Notes under the pieces: generated by a model
Databases searched by the model: none
Told to the model about the DNA's origin: nothing
What the model saw: only the letters and a program-made list of their open reading frames with translations
Assembly: GCA_027365225.1 (NCBI GenBank)
Contig: DAHXNV010000019.1
Span: forward strand, 1-37,903
Length of the DNA stretch: 37,903 nucleotides
From: Gammaproteobacteria bacterium
Lineage (GTDB): Bacteria; Pseudomonadota; Gammaproteobacteria; Steroidobacterales; Steroidobacteraceae
Direction: 5' to 3'
Part shown: positions 1-6,174 of the stretch, in pieces
How the letters are laid out: the number at the start of each line of letters is the position of its first letter
Numbering within the stretch: position 1 is the stretch's first letter
Program-made: the position numbers and the translations under genes

Positions 1-319
1 GTCCGGGCACGGGACGCAGGTCGGGCCCCGGCCACGCGAACTCATGTGCTTCGGTGAGGACGATCCACGAGTCCTCAGAATCGAGTCCCAGGCGCTGCTG
101 GGTCGCTGGCGGGATCTGTATGGCCTCATCCAAGCGCGTCGGCGGGCTGTGCGTGATGGGTAGTACGATGACGTCCTGTTCCCCGTCGTCGACCAGAACC
201 GATAGCACGATGGCGCAAGGGCGGTCCTTGCTGCCCGCCTCGCGCCCTTCGTCATGTTCACGTTTCCACAGATAGGCGTAATGGATGACGAGGCCCGGAT
301 GGGGATCCGGGACGCTCAC
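1..319 (-). CDS. PemK/MazF-like toxin, C-terminus cut by window start
   Basis: The minus strand is open from a GTG at 319 to the first base of the window, giving 106 residues without a stop. The N-terminus (VSVPDPHPGLVIHYAYLW), the KDRPCAIVL segment, the VLPITH segment and the SWIVLTEAHEFAWPGPDLR segment match the layout of PemK/MazF-family proteins, which are mostly mRNA endoribonucleases. The GTG overlaps the TGA of the upstream antitoxin gene as GTGA (316-319), so the two are translationally coupled. The 3' end lies outside the window, so full length and intactness cannot be judged. Toxin activity is inferred from the family. Confidence 0.8.
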   Translation of the reverse strand, partial: MSVPDPHPGLVIHYAYLWKREHDEGREAGSKDRPCAIVLSVLVDDGEQDVIVLPITHSPPTRLDEAIQIPPATQQRLGLDSEDSWIVLTEAHEFAWPGPDLRPVPG

Positions 320-597
320 GGCTCCCAGTCTTTGAGTTCGGCATCAAGGCCGGCAAACCGGTCCGGCACCTTGACGTCTCGAAGCGCTGCGACCTGGCGG
401 TCGGATACCTCGCCAGCGGTGATCACTCGGCGATCGCGCCGTTTGAGCCGCGCGTATTCCTCCGCCGAAATCAGCACGGTCCGCGGGCGTCCGTTCTTGG
501 TGATGGCCACCGGCTTCTTCAGCGCCTCATCCTGGTATCGCCCGATGTTTCGCTGGAAGTCGGCTGAAGTCACGGTGGTGATCTGTTCAGAATGCAC
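316..597 (-). CDS. Phd/YefM-family antitoxin
   Basis: A 93-residue protein with the Phd/YefM pattern: an N-terminal DNA-binding fold (TSADFQRNIGRYQDEALKKPVAITKNGRPRTV is the core region), then the ISAEEYARLKRRD helix, and a charged C-terminal tail that would bind the toxin. The frame is open upstream to a TTG at 615, but I prefer the GTG at 597 because GGAG sits about 9 bases before it. It precedes and overlaps the PemK/MazF-like toxin gene by four bases. A Phd-type antitoxin with a PemK-type toxin is a mixed pairing. A perfect inverted repeat covers the start codon and suggests autoregulation. Confidence 0.82.
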   Translation of the reverse strand: MHSEQITTVTSADFQRNIGRYQDEALKKPVAITKNGRPRTVLISAEEYARLKRRDRRVITAGEVSDRQVAALRDVKVPDRFAGLDAELKDWEP

Positions 598-631
598 AAT
601 GATGGACTCCTGCAATGTCTGTATTGTGCAT
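592..631. promoter_or_regulatory. Candidate antitoxin operator (9-bp inverted repeat)
   Basis: ATGCACAAT at 592-600 is the exact reverse complement of ATTGTGCAT at 623-631, with 22 bases between. The repeat spans the start codon and leader of the antitoxin gene, just downstream of its putative -10 element. Type II antitoxins of this family repress their own promoter by binding such palindromes. Binding is inferred. Confidence 0.5.
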
Positions 632-641
632 GAAGTACGTA

Positions 642-669
642 TTTATAGTCCATTTCTCGGAACGGTAAA
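642..669 (-). promoter_or_regulatory. Putative promoter of the Phd-PemK operon
   Basis: Read on the minus strand, TTTACC (664-669) and TATAAA (642-647) are separated by 16 bases and resemble sigma-70 -35 and -10 elements. Transcription would begin near 635, about 38 bases before the GTG start at 597, inside the inverted repeat. Confidence 0.45.
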
Positions 670-673
670 TCCG

Positions 674-884
674 CCGCCTTCAGGCGGACCAGGGTCCCCC
701 GAGAGAGAAGATTGCATATCTGAGTAATCACGGACGCAGAGAACGGCCTCTTTATTTCCCACCCGTCCGTGCGCTGCCGGTTGCTCAGGCCACGGAGACG
801 TACCTCGAGTTGCAACCCGTCGGCCCTGGGGCCGACTGCGCGCCTTCAGGCGCGTCCGCGAAACCGCCTGCTTTAGCGGGCGGT
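674..884. repeat. Cluster of four small hairpins
   Basis: The gene-free stretch 670-950 holds four perfect or near-perfect palindromes: CCGCC-TTCA-GGCGG at 674-687, GTCGGCC-CTGG-GGCCGAC at 819-836, CGCGCC-TTCA-GGCGCG at 839-854, and ACCGCC(TGC)-TTTA-(GCG)GGCGGT at 863-884 (one G-T wobble). Three share a TTCA or TTTA tetraloop. They look like REP-type short palindromic elements or folded RNA ends rather than coding sequence. No T-tract follows any of them, so simple intrinsic terminators are unlikely. Confidence 0.5.
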
Positions 885-950
885 CTGTTCATAATCAATA
901 CAGTACTGGTAGCTGGGGCGCAATCGAAGCACCGGAACGCGGGTTTCCAG

Positions 951-1121
951 CTAGCCGGGCTTCGCTGCCTCCTTCTCGATTTCCCGGGCGAGTCTTACCG
1001 CGTCTTGCGCGACGCTGGCGATCTGAGCGCTCTTTTGGGCGCCAACCTCGCTCAGCGGCCTGCCCGCAACGATGCCCGCGGCGATGCGGGACGCTATCTC
1101 GATGAGTATTTCTTTGGACAT
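951..1121 (-). CDS. Small hypothetical protein
   Basis: A 56-residue reading frame starting MSKEILIEIASRIAAG and ending EKEAAKPG, preceded by GGGGA about 8 bases before its ATG. The composition is rich in Ala, Glu and Ile and predicts one or two amphipathic helices. No catalytic motif is visible and I do not recognise the family. A longer start is possible upstream (MIKHQWGTHM...). It sits between two toxin-antitoxin pairs in the accessory region, so a plasmid or phage origin is possible. It could still be non-coding. Confidence 0.4.
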   Translation of the reverse strand: MSKEILIEIASRIAAGIVAGRPLSEVGAQKSAQIASVAQDAVRLAREIEKEAAKPG

Positions 1122-1197
1122 ATGTGTTCCCCACTGATGTTTGATCATGCGCTGCGCCCTGGTGAGCGTGCGGATCGCCGGACCATAGCGCCGGGAT

Positions 1198-1407
1198 GTG
1201 GGGCGTGCAATCTGCACGGGTGTTACTGTGGAAACGCTGCTGCGCACGGGGCGCAGACCGCGCGAAATCGAGCGCCTGACGGGCGTGGGTCGCAAGACGG
1301 TCGACCCGATCGCCCGCGAGATTGCCGGCACCGGGGGAAAAATCCCCCAGGGTGGTCGCCCAGGGTGGTCGCCGGCTCTGGCGGGCGCAAGAACGGCGTC
1401 GGGGTGA
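1198..1407 (+). pseudogene. Possible helix-turn-helix/transposase N-terminal fragment
   Basis: The frame contains VTVETLLRTGRRPREIERL followed by TGVGRKTVDPIAREI, which has the shape of the Homeodomain-like HTH at the N-terminus of IS21-type and related transposases (a glycine turn between two helices, then RKTV). It then runs into low-complexity sequence holding a 13-bp tandem duplication (1346-1371) and a G5/C5 hairpin (1333-1348), and stops after 69 residues. No transposase catalytic domain follows. I read it as a relic. Chance coding in GC-rich DNA is the alternative. Confidence 0.3.
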
Positions 1408-1457
1408 GCCGGATGCAGGGTGGCGTCTTACTGGCTTCGGGTGGATTCCGGTGCTAA

Positions 1458-1476
1458 TCTAGTCAGAATGACTAGA
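1458..1476. promoter_or_regulatory. Candidate operator over the antitoxin start codon
   Basis: TCTAGTCA (1458-1465) and TGACTAGA (1469-1476) form a perfect 8-bp inverted repeat with a GAA spacer. The ATG of the antitoxin gene (1468-1470) lies in its middle. A -10-like TAATCT (1455-1460) ends seven bases before the ATG, so the repeat would cover promoter, transcription start and start codon together. Autorepression is inferred from family behaviour. Confidence 0.5.
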
Positions 1477-1788
1477 ACTGAAGATTCCAAGACATCCGGG
1501 CGATCCGGAAAATCCCATGTTGATGCGGGAAGATCCGGCTATTGGATCCTGCAAGACGCCAAGGCCCGCTTCAGCGAACTCGTGCGCAAGGTGCGAAGCG
1601 AGGGCCCTCAGCACGTCACGGTGCATGGGCGCGACGAGGTCGTGGTTATCGCTGCCGAAGAGTTTCGCCGCCTCAAAGGCGGGGTGACGGGCAGGGCCCT
1701 GATCAATGCCATGCAGGCGTCGCCCTATCGCGAGATGGACATTGAGCCTCGCCGTGAGCGGCTGCCGGTTCGCGACGTGGTCTTGTGA
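1468..1788 (+). CDS. Phd/YefM-type antitoxin
   Basis: A 106-residue protein. After a polar N-terminus, the segment GYWILQDAKARFSELV followed by GPQHVTVHGRDEVVVIAAEEFRRL is the prevent-host-death fold, and the C-terminal part (ALINAMQASPYREMDIEPRRE) resembles the toxin-binding tail of such antitoxins. The frame is open back to 1420, but the ATG at 1468 fits the family length. No Shine-Dalgarno sequence is visible, and the placement of a -10-like box suggests a leaderless transcript. The stop overlaps the GTG of the toxin gene as GTGA. Confidence 0.82.
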   Translation: MTRTEDSKTSGRSGKSHVDAGRSGYWILQDAKARFSELVRKVRSEGPQHVTVHGRDEVVVIAAEEFRRLKGGVTGRALINAMQASPYREMDIEPRRERLPVRDVVL

Positions 1789-2252
1789 GCGATTGGCTGC
1801 TCGATACCAATATCCTTTCCGAGCTGCGCCGCCGGCGACCAGAGCCGAAAGTGCTAGAGTTTATCGCGGCGCAACCTCTAGAGAGGCTGCACATCAGCGT
1901 GGTCACGCTCGCAGAGATCCGTTTCGGGATCGAGCAGCTTCCCGAGCTCCCTCGAAGGTCCGAATTGAACGAGTGGCTCGCGCGCAAGGTCCGGCCGATG
2001 TTCGACCAGCGGGTGCTGCCGATCACCGAAGACCTCATGCTGAGGTGGCGTCTGCTGGTGGAGGAGGGGCGCAAAGCGGAACACACGTTCTCGCAACCCG
2101 ATTTGATCATCGCTGCGACAGGGCTTCATTTCGGAATGACGATCGTTTCGCGGGAGACGGCGGAATATCAAGAGGCGCGTGCGCCGGTGTTCAATCCGTG
2201 GACGGACCCGGTGCCGAATGGCTCTGGGTCCAAGAAGTCTCATCGAAAATGA
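1785..2252 (+). CDS. VapC-type PIN-domain toxin
   Basis: A 155-residue PIN-domain protein, probably an Mg-dependent RNase of the VapC/FitB kind. It opens with LLDTNILSEL (first acidic residue in DTN), has VTLAEIRFGIEQL (the conserved E of helix 3), and SQPDLIIAATGLHFGMTIVSRE (conserved D, then the final strand). It starts at a GTG overlapping the antitoxin stop, showing translational coupling. Length and motifs are normal, so the pair is probably intact. Its RNA target cannot be read from sequence. Confidence 0.88.
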   Translation: MSDWLLDTNILSELRRRRPEPKVLEFIAAQPLERLHISVVTLAEIRFGIEQLPELPRRSELNEWLARKVRPMFDQRVLPITEDLMLRWRLLVEEGRKAEHTFSQPDLIIAATGLHFGMTIVSRETAEYQEARAPVFNPWTDPVPNGSGSKKSHRK

Positions 2253-2574
2253 TTGCGGTACCTGTCGGGTTCTCGAAGGCCGTTCGGAAACTGTTCTCGT
2301 CAGCCCGGAACGAGCCCCGCCCTGAACCAGCGTCAACTTCACGCCGGCGCTTGTGCTCGGAGGGCTGCGCAACTCGCTGGCGGGGCGCGAAGTCCGTTTC
2401 GCTTCGTGGTTGCGCGAGTGGCCGCCCGAGCCCGCATGGACAAGCGACTCGCTCATGGAGGCGCCATCGGTCGCACACCGCCCGCGATCGCCCGGTCGGG
2501 GCCGGTACGCTTTCCTTGGGAACTCGGTTCGCGCCCCGCGTGCGCAGCGCCGACCGGGAGGAGAAACTCCCCGA
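2253..2574. other. Stretch without recognisable gene
   Basis: Between the PIN toxin and the EAL-domain relic, both strands have open frames that arise from high GC, but none shows a known motif, a good ribosome site or a sensible composition. It may be further decayed EAL or mobile-element sequence. Confidence 0.4.
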
Positions 2575-2812
2575 AGCGCGCCGCGCAGTCCACTCTCCCA
2601 CGAACCTGGCGAAGCGAAAGGCCTGCAATGCCGGAAGGAAGCGCGCCGCGACAAGCAGCCCACGAGAAGGATGCTGCCAGCGGATCAGTGCCTCGGTGCC
2701 GGTCACTGCGCCGCTCTCGGCGCGTACCTGCGGCCGTTAGTGCAGCACGAACTCCTCGCGCTCGAGCACTTTGAGCATGGGCCGGATATGAAGGTCCTTG
2801 GCATCTAATTCG
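2575..2812 (-). pseudogene. EAL-domain (c-di-GMP phosphodiesterase) fragment
   Basis: On the minus strand one frame reads DLHIRPMLKVLEREEFVLH, a TAA at 2737-2739, then RPQVRAESGAVTGTEALIRW, QHPSRGLLVAARFLPALQ and, more weakly, FVGEWTARRA. This is the start of an EAL domain: FVLHYQPQV, then the EAL signature (here TEALIRWQHP), then FIP...GEW.LRRA. The TAA stands exactly where the conserved Tyr of the HYQPQ motif belongs. The rest of the domain, including the later metal-binding acidic motifs, is missing to the left. It is a non-functional remnant of a GGDEF/EAL or EAL protein. Confidence 0.65.
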
Positions 2813-2967
2813 ATGGGTTCAGAAACGACGGTCTGTTCCATCAGATATTCGGCGCGGAAAATCCCGTCTTCACACCGGGGATGACGCGTCGCTCCTCCGA
2901 TAAAATTCCCATAAGTCCGAGTTCCCGTCGCGTATCCGTACACGACCATTTCAAGACACTTAGTACT
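2813..2967 (-). other. Open linking sequence between two relics, origin unknown
   Basis: The frame of the EAL fragment stays open to the right up to a TAA at 3028-3030. An ATG at 2949 would give a 70-residue product starting MVVYGYATGTRTYGNFIGG and running into the EAL fragment. The base composition is clearly less GC-rich than the neighbouring core genes. I do not recognise the protein. It could be a small foreign gene fused by deletion to the relic, or simple junction DNA. Confidence 0.3.
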
Positions 2968-3096
2968 CTGGCCCGTAAGTTTGGTGACGTATTCTTCAGG
3001 CGGCTGGAACGGGCGAGCGACGGCGCCTTAGTGATCCTGGAAGCGCAACAAGCGGTCTTTGACTTCAGCCAGGGAGTGGAAGTCATTGGGCGTGAG
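2968..3096 (-). pseudogene. IS630-like transposase C-terminal fragment
   Basis: The minus strand encodes LTPNDFHSLAEVKDRLLRFQ followed by DH, a TAA at 3028-3030, then GAVARPFQPPEEYVTKLTGQ. This matches the C-terminal end of IS630-family DDE transposases (pattern LTPNDF-SL---RLL-FQ-HY--IARPF-W). The stop replaces the conserved Tyr after His. The catalytic DDE region and the element ends are not visible on either side, so this is a relic left after deletion. It marks the region as a site of past insertion. Confidence 0.6.
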
Positions 3097-3314
3097 TGCA
3101 GGCGTACCCGGGGCTGCGCTACGCCTTCGACGCGGCGAACGCCTCGCCGGTCGGGCCTACGACGGGCCCCGTGTCTGTGTTGCTCGGCGTGCGCATGGCC
3201 GATGGTTCCATCGTCCGCGCCGAGCTGCGCGTGCCGGCAGACCGCTGGCCGGGCGTGGCCGTGTTCACCGAATATTTACCGAAGGTCTACCCTGGAGCGC
3301 GCGTAAGCCTTTGA
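3096..3314 (+). pseudogene. Unknown C-terminal protein fragment beside tRNA-Glu
   Basis: The plus strand codes for YPGLRYAFDAANASPVGPTT, then a strand-rich stretch with VSVLLGVRMADGSIVRAELR and AVFTEYLPKVYPGARVSL, ending TGA six bases before the tRNA. Composition and hydrophobic pattern look like a genuine protein end, but there is no credible start, and the sequence meets the transposase relic exactly at its left end. I infer a gene truncated by insertion or deletion. Family not recognised. Confidence 0.35.
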
Positions 3315-3319
3315 TTTAT

Positions 3320-3395
3320 TGGCGCTCCCTACCGGATTCGAACCGGTGTACTAGCCTTGAGAGGGCTATGTCCTGGGCCTCTAGACGAAGGGAGC
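3320..3395 (-). tRNA. tRNA-Glu (anticodon CTC)
   Basis: The minus strand folds as a complete 76-nt tRNA: acceptor GCTCCCT pairs with AGGGAGC, then discriminator G and encoded CCA. The anticodon stem TAGCC/GGCTA encloses loop CTCTCAA, giving anticodon CTC (Glu, GAG). The T arm is CCGGT-TTCGAAT-CCGG-like with the usual TTCGAAT. The D arm carries the CGTCTAGAGGCCCAGGACA pattern typical of bacterial tRNA-Glu. Its 3' end points towards the accessory region, the usual orientation for a tRNA used as an integration site. Confidence 0.95.
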
Positions 3396-3423
3396 GTGAG
3401 CGGCCTGGCTGCAGGAGCGCGGT

Positions 3424-3451
3424 ATTATAGGTATCCTGGTTCATTGCTCAA
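3424..3451 (-). promoter_or_regulatory. tRNA-Glu promoter
   Basis: On the minus strand TTGAGC (3446-3451) and a perfect TATAAT (3424-3429) are 16 bases apart. Transcription would start about 22 bases before the mature tRNA, and the bases after the -10 are GC-rich (ACCGCGC), like stringent-controlled stable-RNA promoters. The plus-strand pcnB start lies just beyond the -35. Confidence 0.65.
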
Positions 3452-3466
3452 GCAGAAAGCGCCGAA

Positions 3467-4963
3467 TTGAATTCCCCAGAAGCGCACCCCGATGCGCCCC
3501 CCACAGTGCCCCGGATCATTCCGCGGGCACAGCACACGATATCCCGTTCTCACATCTCGCCCAATGCGCTGCGCGTGCTCTACCGCCTGCGCGATGGCGG
3601 GTTTCAGGCCTTCCTCGTCGGCGGCTGCGTCCGCGACCTGCTCGTGGGCCTGGAGCCGAAGGACTTCGACGTCGCCACCGACGCGTTGCCCGAGCAGGTC
3701 AAGCGGCTGTTCCGCAACTGCCGCCTGGTTGGGCGGCGCTTCCGCCTGGCGCATGTGTTCTTCGGCCAGGAGATCATCGAGGTGGCGACCTTCCGGGCCG
3801 CAAGCGCCCCGATCCAGGACGAGGAGCTCCCCGAGAGCGAGCTCGCCGAGGAGGAGGTGGCGCCCGAGGACGAGTTGCTCGATCAGGGCGGCCCACTCAC
3901 CGAGGCGGGCGCGGCACGGCTCGAAGCCGAGCATGCCGGTCGCGAGGCGCTGGTCCCGGTGACCGAGCGGATGTTCGATGACACGGGGCGCATCCTGCGC
4001 GACAACGTTTACGGCACCATCGAGGCGGACGTCTGGCGGCGCGATTTCACGGCCAACGCCCTGTATTACAACATCGCCGATTTCTCCATCTGGGATTACG
4101 TCGGTGGCGTCGAGGACATCGCCGCGCGGCAGTTGCGCGTGATCGGCGATCCCGAGACGCGCTACCGCGAGGATCCGGTGCGCATGCTGCGGGCCGCGCG
4201 CTTCGAGGCGAAGCTCGGCTTCACGCTCGAGCCGGCCAGCGCCGCGCCGATCGGACCGCTGCGCGCGCTGCTCGGGGGCGTGCCGCCGGCTCGGCTGTTC
4301 GATGAGACGCTGAAATTGTTTCTCACCGGCCACGGCGAGCGCAGCCTGCCGGTATTGCGTCGCCGCGGGTTGCTCGAGGCGCTGCTGCCGAACGTCGAGG
4401 CATACCTGGCGGCGCATCCGGACAGCCTGGTCGAGAAGCTGCTGAACACGGGTCTGGCCAATACCGATGCGCGCGTGATCGCCGGCCGGTCCGTCACCCC
4501 GACCTTTCTGCTCGCGCTGCTGCTCTACGGGCCCATCGCCGCGATCATCGAGTCCCTGCCGCCCTCGCGCTGGCACGAGATCGCCGCGATCCTCGCGGCC
4601 TGTGATCAGGCGGTGCGTGATGCGCAGCGCCACATCGCAATACCGAAACGCTTCACGCTCGGCCTGCGCGAGATGTTCGCGCTGCAGCCGCGGCTGGAGC
4701 ATCCCCGGGGCCGGCGCGCGCTGCGGCTGATCGGTCATCCGCGTTTTCGGGCCGCCTATGATCTGCTGCTGCTGCGCGCGCAGTTCGGCATGGCCTCGGC
4801 CGATGTCGCGACCTGGTGGACCGATCTGCAGCGCGTCTCGGAAGATGAGCAGGGCCGCATGGCCGATGCGCTCGCGGCCGCCCCCGAGCGCCCCGGCGCT
4901 CAGACGGGCCGCCGCCGGCGACGCCGAGGCGGGCGGCGCCGCTCGAGCACTGGTGGCTCCTGA
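3467..4963 (+). CDS. pcnB: Poly(A) polymerase I
   Basis: A 498-residue class II nucleotidyltransferase that adds 3' poly(A) tails to RNA and so promotes decay. The N-terminus has ISRSHISPNALRVLYRLRDG, the nucleotide-binding FLVGGCVRDLLVG and the metal-binding DFDVATDA, then RLVGRRFRLAHV and the RRDFTANALYYNI motif. The family then has a head and RNA-binding region (DPVRMLRAARFEAKLGF). The C-terminus is a very basic tail (TGRRRRRRGGRRR) that would bind RNA. An acidic insert (residues about 118-150) separates the two catalytic parts as in other PcnB proteins. The start is a TTG with a weak ribosome site, and the in-frame GTG near 3506 is an alternative. It heads the pcnB-folK-dNK-panBC cluster. 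Confidence 0.95.
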   Translation: MNSPEAHPDAPPTVPRIIPRAQHTISRSHISPNALRVLYRLRDGGFQAFLVGGCVRDLLVGLEPKDFDVATDALPEQVKRLFRNCRLVGRRFRLAHVFFGQEIIEVATFRAASAPIQDEELPESELAEEEVAPEDELLDQGGPLTEAGAARLEAEHAGREALVPVTERMFDDTGRILRDNVYGTIEADVWRRDFTANALYYNIADFSIWDYVGGVEDIAARQLRVIGDPETRYREDPVRMLRAARFEAKLGFTLEPASAAPIGPLRALLGGVPPARLFDETLKLFLTGHGERSLPVLRRRGLLEALLPNVEAYLAAHPDSLVEKLLNTGLANTDARVIAGRSVTPTFLLALLLYGPIAAIIESLPPSRWHEIAAILAACDQAVRDAQRHIAIPKRFTLGLREMFALQPRLEHPRGRRALRLIGHPRFRAAYDLLLLRAQFGMASADVATWWTDLQRVSEDEQGRMADALAAAPERPGAQTGRRRRRRGGRRRSSTGGS

Positions 4964-4967
4964 GCCG

Positions 4968-5492
4968 ATGCAGCATTGGCAGCCGGCCTATGTCGGCATC
5001 GGCAGCAATCTGGAGGAGCCGGGCCGGCAGGTGCTGTGCGCCTGGGAGCGCCTGGCCGACCTGCCCGAGACGCTCGCGGTGTGCCGCTCGGCGCTCTATG
5101 GCTCGCGTCCGTTCGGGCCGGTGGCGCAGCCGGACTTCGTCAACGCCGTGGCCGGTCTGCTCACGCGGCTCGATGCCGATGCTCTGTTCGCGGCACTGAA
5201 GGCGCTCGAGAGCGCTCTCGGGCGCACCCAGGGCGGACCGCGGTGGGGTCCGCGCCTGATCGACCTCGATCTGCTGGTCTTCGGCCGCGAACGGCGCGAA
5301 GGACCGCAGTTGCGCCTGCCGCATCCCGGTATAGTGGAGCGCAACTTCGTTCTGTATCCTCTGGGTGATATCGCCCCGGATCTCGAGGTGCCTGGGCTCG
5401 GCCGGGTCTGCGAGCTCAGAGCCCGGCTGACGCCGGAGGGTCTTTGGTCGCTTGATCCGCAATCCTTCAGGCCCGACGTGCGCTCCCTGTAG
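4968..5492 (+). CDS. folK: HPPK, 6-hydroxymethyl-7,8-dihydropterin pyrophosphokinase
   Basis: A 174-residue enzyme that moves pyrophosphate from ATP to hydroxymethyl-dihydropterin in folate synthesis. The family signatures are all present: YVGIGSNLEEP at the start, SRPFGPVAQPDFVNAVAGL, the ALESALGR helix, then RWGPRLIDLDLLVFG (metal-binding DxD) and LPHPGIVERNFVLYPLGDIAP. The frame is open far upstream, inside pcnB, but the ATG at 4968, four bases after the pcnB stop, is the family start. It is followed after two bases by the deoxynucleoside kinase, a common gammaproteobacterial arrangement. Confidence 0.96.
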   Translation: MQHWQPAYVGIGSNLEEPGRQVLCAWERLADLPETLAVCRSALYGSRPFGPVAQPDFVNAVAGLLTRLDADALFAALKALESALGRTQGGPRWGPRLIDLDLLVFGRERREGPQLRLPHPGIVERNFVLYPLGDIAPDLEVPGLGRVCELRARLTPEGLWSLDPQSFRPDVRSL

Positions 5493-5494
5493 TC

Positions 5495-6148
5495 ATGACC
5501 GACGCTGAGCATCAGTTCATCGTGGTGGAAGGCCCGATCGGGGTCGGCAAGAGCACTCTGGCGCGGCTGCTGGCCGAGAGCCTCGCGGCCCAGCCGGTGC
5601 TCGAGGAGCCGGGCGCGAACCCCTTTCTCGAGCGCTTCTACAAGAGCCCGCGGTCCGGGGCGCTGCCGGCGCAGCTGTACTTCCTCTTCCAACGCTGCCA
5701 GCAACTCGCCGCGCTCAATCAGCAGGACCTGTTCGCTCCGGTGCGTGTTGCCGATTATCTGTGGGAGAAAGACCGGCTGTTCGCGCGCCTGACGCTCGAT
5801 GAGGCTGAATTCGCGCTGTACGAGCAGGTCAGCCGTGGCCTCGATGTGCAGCCGCCCAAACCCGATCTCGTGATCTATCTGCAGGCGCCGGTGGACGTGT
5901 TGCTCGAGCGCATCACGCGGCGGGCGGTCGGCTACGAGCACCACATCGAGCGGGAGTATCTGGTGCGGTTGAACGAGGCGTATGCGCGCTTCTTCCATGA
6001 ATACGAGGCGGCGCCGCTGCTGATCGTCAACGCCGCGGCCATCGATCCGGTCAACAACGCGGCCGATTACCAGGAGTTGCTCGCGGCGATCCGCCGCATG
6101 CGGCGCGGGCGGCTCTACTACAATCCGATGAGCGCCCGGTCAATCTAG
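5495..6148 (+). CDS. Deoxynucleoside kinase family protein
   Basis: A 217-residue P-loop kinase of the deoxyadenosine/deoxyguanosine kinase family, which phosphorylates deoxynucleosides for salvage. It has the Walker A motif GPIGVGKSTL near residue 13, the LEEPGANPFLERFY segment, the DYLWEKDRLFA lid-like helix with the ERS/DRY-like acidic-basic pair, PDLVIYLQAPVDVLLERI and the basic RRAVGYEHHIE lid. Some relatives lying beside folK have been annotated as folate-linked, but nothing in the sequence shows this. The two-base gap from folK indicates one operon. Substrate preference is not readable. Confidence 0.88.
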   Translation: MTDAEHQFIVVEGPIGVGKSTLARLLAESLAAQPVLEEPGANPFLERFYKSPRSGALPAQLYFLFQRCQQLAALNQQDLFAPVRVADYLWEKDRLFARLTLDEAEFALYEQVSRGLDVQPPKPDLVIYLQAPVDVLLERITRRAVGYEHHIEREYLVRLNEAYARFFHEYEAAPLLIVNAAAIDPVNNAADYQELLAAIRRMRRGRLYYNPMSARSI

Positions 6149-6162
6149 CCATTCGGATCGAG

Positions 6163-6168
6163 TAGACT
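6163..6168 (+). promoter_or_regulatory. Possible -10 box directly before panB
   Basis: TAGACT ends six bases before the panB ATG at 6175. If it is used, transcription would start at or next to the ATG, giving a leaderless panB mRNA. No good -35 is visible, and read-through from the kinase gene 26 bases upstream is the simple alternative. Confidence 0.25.
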
Positions 6169-6174
6169 ACGGGC

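Noticed and set aside
1706-2740. 344-residue plus-strand frame beside the PIN toxin
   Set aside because: Out of frame with the toxin, then runs into motif-free DNA; composition typical of chance GC-rich frames.
2575-3096. Reassignment of TAA to tyrosine
   Set aside because: Both interrupted genes are truncated relics in a decayed region, and no in-frame TAA occurs in any intact gene. Plain nonsense decay explains the data better.
3059-3430. Plus-strand frame running through the tRNA (contains LPDSNRCTS)
   Set aside because: The peptide is the familiar translation of a reverse-strand tRNA gene, not a protein.
3425-4738. 437-residue minus-strand frame over pcnB
   Set aside because: Shadow of pcnB; no start signal and no known motif.
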